Assembly (NCBI GenBank): GCA_958295665.1
Contig: OY282558.1
Span: 459,311,995 to 459,375,994, forward strand
DNA from: Tipula vernalis
Taxonomy: Eukaryota > Arthropoda > Insecta > Diptera > Tipulidae
Direction of reading: 5' to 3'
DNA length: 64,000 bases
Each line of letters opens with the position of its first letter. Within the stretch, counting starts at the first letter, position 1. Made by a program: the position numbers and the translations under genes. This document shows, piece by piece, positions 52,001-62,736 of this stretch. Below the pieces are notes generated by a model. The model had not been told where the DNA came from, made no database searches, and was given only the letters and a program-made list of their open reading frames with translations.

Positions 52001-53530
52001 ATTGCAGATTTCGGAATTTTACAGCTCTGAATCGGCTGAGCTATAGTAAGGTGATTTTCTTCGAATCGAACTTTCTTCGAAATGTATGGTATAGCAATTA
52101 CAGGTCTCGTGGCCTATCATTTAAGGTATCAAGAACCGCAATCGGAGCACAATTGCAGATTTCGGATTTTTACAGCTCTGAATCGGCTGAGCTATAGTAA
52201 GGTGATTTTCTTCGAATCGATTTTTCTGTGAAATGTATGGAAATAATCAACCAATTTTAATGCGGTTTGGCATAACAATTACAAGTCCCGAGACCTATCA
52301 TTTAAGGTATCAAGAACCGCAATCAGAGCACAATTGCAGATTTCGGAATTTTACAGCTCTGAATCGGCTGAGCTATAGTAAGGTGATTTTCTTCGAATCG
52401 AACTTTCTTCGAAATGTATGGTATAGCAATTACAGGTCTCGTGACCTATCATTTAAGGTATCAAGAACCGCAATCGGAGCACAATTGCAGATTTCGGATT
52501 TTTACAGCTCTGAATCGGCTGAGCTATTGTATGGTGATTTTCTTCGAATCGATTTTTCTGTGAAATGTATGGAAATAATCAACCAATTTTAATGCGGTTT
52601 GGCATAACAATTACAAGTCCCGAGACCTATCATTTAAGGTATCAAGAACCGCAATCGGAGCACAATTGCAGATTTCGGAATTTTACAGCTCTGAATCGGC
52701 TGAGCTATAGTAAGGTGATTTTCTTCGAATCGAACTTTCTTCGAAATGTATGGTATAGCAATTACAGGTCTCGTGACCTATCATTTAAGGTATCAAGAAC
52801 CGCAATCGGAGCACAATTGCAGATTTCGGATTTTTACAGCTCTGAATCGGCTGAGCTATAGTAAGGTGATTTTCTTCGAATCGAACTTTCTTCGAAATGT
52901 ATGGTATAGCAATTACAGGTCTCGTGACCTATCATTTAAGGTATCAAGAACCGCAATCGGAGCACAATTGCAGATTTCGGATTTTTACAGCTCTGAATCG
53001 GCTGAGCTATAGTAAGGTGATTTTCTTCGAATCGAACTTTCTTCGAAATGTATGGTATAGCAATTACAGGTCTCGTGACCTATCATTTAAGGTATCAAAA
53101 ACCGCAATCGGAGCACAATTGCAGATTTCGGAATTTTACAGCTCTGAATCGGCTGAGCTATAGTAAGGTGATTTTCTTCGAATCGAACTTTCTTCGAAAT
53201 GTATGGTATAGCAATTACAGGTCTCGTGACCTATCATTTAAGGTATCAAGAACCGCAATCGGAGCACAATTGCAGATTTCGGATTTTTACAGCTCTGAAT
53301 CGGCTGAGCTATAGTAAGGTGATTTTCTTCGAATCGATTTTTCTGTGAAATGTATGGAAATAATCAACCAATTTTAATGCGGTTTGGCATAACAATTACA
53401 AGTCCCGAGACCTATCATTTAAGGTATCAAGAACCGCAATCAGAGCACAATTGCAGATTTCGGAATTTTACAGCTCTGAATCGGCTGAGCTATAGTAAGG
53501 TGATTTTCTTCGAATCGAACTTTCTTCGAA
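49093..53530 (+). repeat. 4,438-bp tandem duplication, copy 2
   Basis: It repeats 44,655-49,092 in order, including AGCCCTG marks offset by exactly 4,438 bp (46,531 and 50,969) and the S' at 51,780. The match ends at 53,442, where this copy has CAATCAGAGC and copy 1 has CAATCGGAGC at 49,004. From there it continues into the mixed domain. Confidence 0.9.
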
Positions 53531-56500
53531 ATGTATGGTATAGCAATTACAGGTCTCGTGACCTATCATTTAAGGTATCAAGAACCGCAATCGGAGCACA
53601 ATTGCAGATTTCGGATTTTTACAGCTCTGAATCGGCTGAGCTATAGTATGGTGATTTTCTTCGAATCGATTTTTCTGTGAAATGTATGGAAATAATCAAC
53701 CAATTTTAATGCGGTTTGGCATAACAATTACAAGTCCCGAGACCTATCATTTAAGGTATCAAGAACCGCAATCAGAGCACAATTGCAGATTTCGGAATTT
53801 TACAGCTCTGAATCGGCTGAGCTATAGTAAGGTGATTTTCTTCGAATCGAACTTTCTTCGAAATGTATGGTATAGCAATTACAGGTCTCGTGACCTATCA
53901 TTTAAGGTATCAAGAACCGCAATCGGAGCACAATTGCAGATTTCAGATTTTTACAGCTCTGAATCGGCTGAGCTATAGTAAGGTGATTTTCTTCGAATCG
54001 AACTTTCTTCGAAATGTATGGTATAGCAATTACAGGTCTCGTGACCTATCATTTAAGGTATCAAGAACCGCAATCGGAGCACAATTGCAGATTTCGGAAT
54101 TTTACAGCTCTGAATCGGCTGAGCTATAGTAAGGTGATTTTCTTCGAATCGAACTTTCTTCGAAATGTATGGTATAGCAATTACAGGTCTCGTGACCTAT
54201 CATTTAATTTATCAAGAACCGCAATCGGAGCACAATTGCAGATTTCGGAATTTTACAGCTCTGAATCGGCTGAGCTATAGTAAGGTGATTTCTTCGAATC
54301 GAACTTTCTTCGAAATGTATGGTATAGCAATTACAGGTCTCGTGACCTATCACTCAGAGTATCAAGAACCGCAATCGGAGCACAATTGCAGATTTCGGAT
54401 TTTTACAGCTCTGAATCGGCTGAGCTATAATAAGGTGATTTTCTTCGAATCGATTTCTCTGTGAAATGTATGGAAATAATCAACCAATTTTAATGCGGTT
54501 TGGCATAACAATTACAAGTCCCGAGACCTATCATTTAAGGTATCAAGAACCGCAATCGGAGCACAATTGCAGATTTCGGAATTTTACAGCTCTGAATCGG
54601 CTGAGCTATAGTAAGGTGATTTTCTTCGAATCGAACTTTCTTCGAAATGTATGGTATAGCAATTACAGGTCTCGTGACCTATCATTTAATTTATCAAGAA
54701 CCGCAATCGGAGCACAATTGCAGATTTCGGAATTTTACAGCTCTGAATCGGCTGAGCTATAGTAAGGTGATTTTCTTCGAATCGAACTTTCTTCGAAATG
54801 TATGGTATAGCAATTACAGGTCTCGTGACCTATCACTCAGAGTATCAAGAACCGCAATCGGAGCACAATTGCAGATTTCGGATTTTTACAGCTCTGAATC
54901 GGCTGAGCTATAGTAAGGTGATTTTCTTCGAATCGATTTCTCTGTGAAATGTATGGAAATAGTCAACCAATTTTAATGCGGTTTGGCATAACAATTACAA
55001 GTCCCGAGACCTATCATTTAAGGTATCAAGAACCGCAATCGGAGCACAATTGCAGATTTCGGAATTTTACAGCTCTGAATCGGCTGAGCTATAGTAAGGT
55101 GATTTTCTTCGAATCGAACTTTCTTCGAAATGTATGGTATAGCAATTACAGGTCTCGTGACCTATCATTTAAGGTATCAAGAACCGCAATCGGAGCACAA
55201 TTGCAGATTTCGGATTTTTACAGCTCTGAATCGGCTGAGCTATAGTAAGGTGATTTTCTTCGAATCGATTTTTCTGTGAAATGTATGGAAATAGTCAACC
55301 AATTTTAATGCGGTTTGGCATAACAATTACAAGTCCCGAGACCTATCATTTATGGTATCAAGAACCGCAATCGGAGCACAATTGCAGATTTCGGAATTTT
55401 ACAGCTCTGAATCGGCTGAGCTATAGTAAGGTGATTTTCTTCGAATCGAACTTTCTTCGAAATGTATGGTATAGCAATTACAGGTCTCGTGACCTATCAT
55501 TTAAGGTATCAAGAACCGCAATCGGAGCACAATTGCAGATTTCAGATTTTTACAGCTCTGAATCGGCTGAGCTATAGTAAGGTGATTTTCTTCGAATCGA
55601 ACTTTCTTCGAAATGTATGGTATAGCAATTACAGGTCTCGTGACCTATCATTTAATTTATCAAGAACCGCAATCGGAGCACAATTGCAGATTTCGGAATT
55701 TTACAGCTCTGAATCGGCTGAGCTATAGTAAGGTGATTTCCTTAGAATCGAACTTTCTTCGAAATGTATGGTATAGCAATTACAGGTCTCGTGACCTATC
55801 ATTTAAGGTATCAAGAACCGCAATCGGAGCACAATTGCAGATTTCAGATTTTTACAGCTCTGAATCGGCTGAGCTATAGTAAGGTGATTTTCTTCGAATC
55901 GAACTTTCTTCGAAATGTATGGTATAGCAATTACAGGTCTCGTGACCTATCATTTAATTTATCAAGAACCGCAATCGGAGCACAATTGCAGATTTCGGAT
56001 TTTTACAGCTCTGAATCGGCTGAGCTATAGTAAGGTGATTTTCTTCGAATCGATTTTTCTGTGAAATGTATGGAAATAGTCAACCAATTTTAATGCGGTT
56101 TGGCATAACAATTACAAGTCCCGAGACCTATCATTTAAGGTATCAAGAACCGCAATCGGAGCACAATTGCAGATTTCGGAATTTTACAGCTCTGAATCGG
56201 CTGAGCTATAGTAAGGTGATTTTCTTCGAATCGAACTTTCTTCGAAATGTATGGTATAGCAATTACAGGTCTCGTGACCTATCATTTAAGGTATCAAGAA
56301 CCGCAATCGGAGCACAATTGCAGATTTCAGATTTTTACAGCTCTGAATCGGCTGAGCTATAGTAAGGTGATTTTCTTCGAATCGAACTTTCTTCGAAATG
56401 TATGGTATAGCAATTACAGGTCTCGTGACCTATCATTTAATTTATCAAGAACCGCAATCGGAGCACAATTGCAGATTTCGGAATTTTACAGCTCTGAATC

Positions 56501-59500
56501 GGCTGAGCTATAGTAAGGTGATTTTCTTCGAATCGAACTTTCTTCGAAATGTATGGTATAGCAATTACAGGTCTCGTGACCTATCATTTAAGGTATCAAG
56601 AACCGCAATCGGAGCACAATTGCAGATTTCAGATTTTTACAGCTCTGAATCGGCTGAGCTATAGTAAGGTGATTTTCTTCGAATCGAACTTTCTTCGAAA
56701 TGTATGGTATAGCAATTACAGGTCTCGTGACCTATCATTTAATTTATCAAGAACCGCAATCGGAGCACAATTGCAGATTTCGGATTTTTACAGCTCTGAA
56801 TCGGCTGAGCTATAGTAAGGTGATTTTCTTCGAATCGATTTCTCTGTGAAATGTATGGAAATAATCAACCAATTTTAATGCGGTTTGGCATAACAATTAC
56901 AAGTCCCGAGACCTATCATTTAAGGTATCAAGAACCGCAATCGGAGCACAATTGCAGATTTCGGAATTTTACAGCTCTGAATCGGCTGAGCTATAGTAAG
57001 GTGATTTTCTTCGAATCGAACTTTCTTCGAAATGTATGGTATAGCAATTACAGGTCTCGTGACCTATCATTTAATTTATCAAGAACCGCAATCGGAGCAC
57101 AATTGCAGATTTCGGAATTTTACAGCTCTGAATCGGCTGAGCTATAGTAAGGTGATTTTCTTCGAATCGAACTTTCTTCGAAATGTATGGTATAGCAATT
57201 ACAGGTCTCGTGACCTATCACTCAGAGTATCAAGAACCGCAATCGGAGCACAATTGCAGATTTCGGATTTTTACAGCTCTGAATCGGCTGAGCTATAGTA
57301 AGGTGATTTTCTTCGAATCGATTTCTCTGTGAAATGTATGGAAATAATCAACCAATTTTAATGCGGTTTGGCATAACAATTACAAGTCCCGAGACCTATC
57401 ATTTAAGGTATCACGAACCGCAATCGGAGCACAATTGCAGATTTCGGAATTTTACAGCTCTGAATCGGCTGAGCTATAGTAAGGTGATTTTCTTCGAATC
57501 GAACTTTCTTCGAAATGTATGGTATAGCAATTACAGGTCTCGTGACCTATCATTTAATTTATCAAGAACCGCAATCGGAGCACAATTGCAGATTTCGGAT
57601 TTTTACAGCTCTGAATCGGCTGAGCTATAGTAAGGTGATTTTCTTCGAATCGATTTCTCTGTGAAATGTATGGAAATAATCAACCAATTTTAATGCGGTT
57701 TGGCATAACAATTACAAGTCCCGAGACCTATCATTTAAGGTATCAAGAACCGCAATCGGAGCACAATTGCAGATTTCGGAATTTTACAGCTCTGAATCGG
57801 CTGAGCTATAGTAAGGTGATTTTCTTCGAATCGAACTTTCTTCGAAATGTATGGTATAGCAATTACAGGTCTCGTGACCTATCATTTAAGGTATCAAGAA
57901 CCGCAATCGGAGCACAATTGCAGATTTCAGATTTTTACAGCTCTGAATCGGCTGAGCTATAGTAAGGTGATTTTCTTCGAATCGAACTTTCTTCGAAATG
58001 TATGGTATAGCAATTACAGGTCTCGTGACCTATCATTTAAGGTATCAAGAACCGCAATCGGAGCACAATTGCAGATTTCGGAATTTTACAGCTCTGAATC
58101 GGCTGAGCTATAGTAAGGTGATTTTCTTCGAATCGATTTCTCTGTGAAATGTATGGAAATGATCAACCAATTTTAATGCGGTTTGGCATAACAATTACAA
58201 GTCCCGAGACCTATCATTTAAGGTATCAAGAACCGCAATCGGAGCACAATTGCAGATTTCGGAATTTTACAGCTCTGAATCGGCTGAGCTATAGTAAGGT
58301 GATTTTCTTCGAATCGAACTTTCTTCGAAATGTATAGTATAGCAATTACAGGTCTCGTGACCTATCATTTAAGGTATCAAGAACCGCAATCGGAGCACAA
58401 TTGCAGATTTCGGAATTTTACAGCTCTGAATCGGCTGAGCTATAGTAAGGTGATTTTCTTCGAATCGAACTTTCTTCGAAATGTATGGTATAGCAATTAC
58501 AGGTCTCGTGACCTATCACTCAGAGTATCAAGAACCGCAATCGGAGCACAATTGCAGATTTCGGATTTTTACAGCTCTGAATCGGCTGAGCTATAGTAAG
58601 GTGATTTTCTTCGAATCGATTTCTCTGTGAAATGTATGGAAATAATCAACCAATTTTAATGCGGTTTGGCATAACAATTACAAGTCCCGAGACCTATCAT
58701 TTAAGGTATCAAGAACCGCAATCGGAGCACAATTGCAGATTTCGGAATTTTACAGCTCTGAATCGGCTGAGCTATAGTAAGGTGATTTTCTTCGAATCGA
58801 ACTTTCTTCGAAATGTATGGTATAGCAATTACAGGTCTCGTGACCTATCATTTAAGGTATCAAGAACCGCAATCGGAGCACAATTGCAGATTTCGGAATT
58901 TTACAGCTCTGAATCGGCTGAGCTATAGTAAGGTGATTTTCTTCGAATCGAACTTTCTTCGAAATGTATGGTATAGCAATTACAGGTCTCGTGACCTATC
59001 ACTCAGAGTATCAAGAACCGCAATCGGAGCACAATTGCAGATTTCGGATTTTTACAGCTCTGAATCGGCTGAGCTATAGTAAGGTGATTTTCTTCGAATC
59101 GATTTCTCTGTGAAATGTATGGAAATAATCAACCAATTTTAATGCGGTTTGGCATAACAATTACAAGTCCCGAGACCTATCATTTAAGGTATCAAGAACC
59201 GCAATCGGAGCACAATTGCAGATTTCGGAATTTTACAGCTCTGAATCGGCTAAGCTATAGTAAGGTGATTTTCTTCGAATCGAACTTTCTTCGAAATGTA
59301 TGGTATAGCAATTACAGGTCTCGTGACCTATCATTTAATTTATCAAGAACCGCAATCGGAGCACAATTGCAGATTTCGGAATTTTACAGCTCTGAATCGG
59401 CTGAGCTATAGTAAGGTGATTTTCTTCGAATCGAACTTTCTTCGAAATGTATGGTATAGCAATTACAGGTCTCGTGACGTATCATTTAAGGTATCAAGAA

Positions 59501-59597
59501 CCGCAATCGGAGCACAATTGCAGATTTCAGATTTTTACAGCTCTGAATCGGCTGAGCTATAGTAAGGTGGTTTTCTTCGAATCGATTTTTCTGTGAA
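53442..59597 (+). repeat. Mixed L/S domain, copy 2
   Basis: The domain follows the order of 32.6-38.8 kb: CAATCAGAGC L monomers, the CTATAATAAGG mark (54,428), AAATAGTC L at 54,949, 55,281 and 56,066, TATCACGAACC L at 57,334, AAATGATC L at 58,149 and ATGTATAG at 58,330. Spacing is exact apart from one T deletion at 54,290. Private changes include TTTATGG in the L at 55,281 and GATTTCCTTAGAATC at 55,735-55,750. It then passes into L-S dimers at 59,598. Confidence 0.86.
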
Positions 59598-62500
59598 ATG
59601 TATGGAAATAATCAACCAATTTTAATGCGGTTTGGCATAACAATTACAAGTGCCGAGACCTATCATTTAAGGTATCAAGAACCGCAATCGGAGCACAATT
59701 GCAGATTTCGGAATTTTACAGCTCTGAATCGGCTGAGCTATAGTAAGGTGATTTTCTTCGAATCGAACTTTCTTCGAAATGTATGGTATAGCAATTAAAG
59801 GTCTCGTGACCTGTCGTTTAAGGTATCAAGAACCGCAATCGGAGCACAATTGCAGATTTCAGATTTTTACAGCTCTGAATCGGCTGAGCTATAGTAAGGT
59901 GGTTTTCTTCGAATCGATTTTTCTGTGAAATGTATGGAAATAATCAACCAATTTTAATGCGGTTTGGCATAACAATTACAAGTGCCGAGACCTATCATTT
60001 AAGGTATCAAGAACCGCAATCGGAGCACAATTGCAGATTTCGGAATTTTACAGCTCTGAATCGGCTGAGCTATAGTAAGGTGATTTTCTTCGAATCGAAC
60101 TTTCTTCGAAATGTATGGTATAACAATTACAGGTCTCGTGACCTATCATTCAGAGTATCAAGAACCGCAATCGGAGCACAATTGCAGATTTCGGATTTTT
60201 ACAGCTCTGAATCTGCTGAGCTATAGTAAGGTGATTTTCTTCGAATCGATTTTTCTGTGAAATGTATGGAAATAATCAACCAATTTTAATGCGGTTTGGC
60301 ATAACAATTACAAGTCCCGAGACCTATCATTTAAGGTATCAAGAACCGCAATCGGAGCACAATTGCAGATTTCAGATTTTTACAGCTGTGAATCGGCTGA
60401 GCTATAGTAAGATGATTTTCTTCGAATCCAACTTTCTGCGAAATGTATGGTATAGCAATTACAGGTCTCGTGACCTATCATTCAGAGTATCAAGAACCGC
60501 AATCGGAGCACAGTTGCAGATTTCGGATTTTTACAGCTCTGAATCGGCTGAGCTATAGTAAGGTGATTTTCTTCGAATCGATTTTTCTGTGAAATGTATG
60601 GAAATAATCAACCAATTTTAATGCGGTTTGGCATAACAATTACAAGTGCCGAGACCTATCATTTAAGGTATCAAGAACCGCAATCGGAGCACAATTGCAG
60701 ATTTCGGAATTTTACAGCTCTGAATCGGCTGAGCTATAGTAAGGTGATTTTCTTCGAATCGAACTTTCTTCGAAATGTATGGTATAGCAATTAAAGGTCT
60801 CGTGACCTATCATTCAGAGTATCAAGAACCGCAATCGGAGCACAATTGCAGATTTCAGATTTTTACAGCTCTGAATCGGCTGAGCTATAGTAAGGTGGTT
60901 TTCTTCGAATCGATTTTTCTGTGAAATGTATGGAAATAATCAACCAATTTTAATGCGGTTTGGCATAACAATTACAAGTGCCGAGACCTATCATTTAAGG
61001 TATCAAGAACCGCAATCGGAGCACAATTGCAGATTTCGGAATTTTACAGCTCTGAATCGGCTGAGCTATAGTAAGGTGATTTTCTTCGAATCGAACTTTC
61101 TTCGAAATGTATGGTATAGCAATTAAAGGTCTCGTGACCTATCATTCAGAGTATCAAGAACCGCAATCGGAGCACAATTGCAGATTTCAGATTTTTACAG
61201 CTCTGAATCGGCTGAGCTATAGTAAGGTGGTTTTCTTCGAATCGATTTTTCTGTGAAATGTATGGAAATAATCAACCAATTTTAATGCGGTTTGGCATAA
61301 CAATTACAAGTGCCGAGACCTATCATTTAAGGTATCAAGAACCGCAATCGGAGCACAATTGCAGATTTCGGAATTTTACAGCTCTGAATCGGCTGAGCTA
61401 TAGTAAGGTGATTTTCTTCGAATCGAACTTTCTTCGAAATGTATGGTATAGCAATTACAGGTCTCGTGACGTATCATTTAAGGTATCAAGAACCGCAATC
61501 GGAGCACAATTGCAGATTTCAGATTTTTACAGCTCTGAATCGGCTGAGCTATAGTAAGGTGGTTTTCTTCGAATCGATTTTTCTGTGAAATGTATGGAAA
61601 TAATCAACCAATTTTAATGCGGTTTGGCATAACAATTACAAGTGCCGAGACCTATCATTTAAGGTATCAAGAACCGCAATCGGAGCACAATTGCAGATTT
61701 CGGAATTTTACAGCTCTGAATCGGCTGAGCTATAGTAAGGTGATTTTCTTCGAATCGAACTTTCTTCGAAATGTATGGTATAGCAATTAAAGGTCTCGTG
61801 ACCTATCATTCAGAGTATCAAGAACCGCAATCGGAGCACAATTGCAGATTTCAGATTTTTACAGCTCTGAATCGGCTGAGCTATAGTAAGGTGGTTTTCT
61901 TCGAATCGATTTTTCTGTGAAATGTATGGAAATAATCAACCAATTTTAATGCGGTTTGGCATAACAATTACAAGTGCCGAGACCTATCATTTAAGGTATC
62001 AAGAACCGCAATCGGAGCACAATTGCAGATTTCGGAATTTTACAGCTCTGAATCGGCTGAGCTATAGTAAGGTGATTTTCTTCGAATCGAACTTTCTTCG
62101 AAATGTATGGTATAGCAATTACAGGTCTCGTGACGTATCATTTAAGGTATCAAGAACCGCAATCGGAGCACAATTGCAGATTTCAGATTTTTACAGCTCT
62201 GAATCGGCTGAGCTATAGTAAGGTGGTTTTCTTCGAATCGATTTTTCTGTGAAATGTATGGAAATAATCAACCAATTTTAATGCGGTTTGGCATAACAAT
62301 TACAAGTGCCGAGACCTATCATTTAAGGTATCAAGAACCGCAATCGGAGCACAATTGCAGATTTCGGAATTTTACAGCTCTGAATCGGCTGAGCTATAGT
62401 AAGGTGATTTTCTTCGAATCGAACTTTCTTCGAAATGTATGGTATAGCAATTACAGGTCTCGTGACCTGTCGTTTAAGGTATCAAGAACCGCAATCGGAG

Positions 62501-62736
62501 CACAATTGCAGATTTCAGATTTTTACAGCTCTGAATCGGCTGAGCTATAGTAAGGTGATTTTCTTCGAATCGAACTTTCTTCGAAATGTATGGTATAACA
62601 ATTACAGGTCTCGTGACCTATCATTCAGAGTATCAAGAACCGCAATCGGAGCACAATTGCAGATTTCGGATTTTTACAGCTCTGAATCGGCTGAGCTATA
62701 GTAAGGTGATTTTCTTCGAATCGATTTTTCTGTGAA
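59598..62736 (+). repeat. L-S dimer domain (332-bp units), copy 2
   Basis: L monomers start at 59,598, 59,930, 60,262, 60,594, 60,926, 61,258, 61,590, 61,922 and 62,254, each 332 bp apart; the last is followed by two S. AATTAAAGG and GACGTATC S partners alternate from 60,926 to 62,253, giving a 664-bp L-S-L-S period. The members are those of the 38.8-41.1 kb domain in a different order and number. The L at 60,262 lacks the GTGCCGAG form. Confidence 0.9.
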
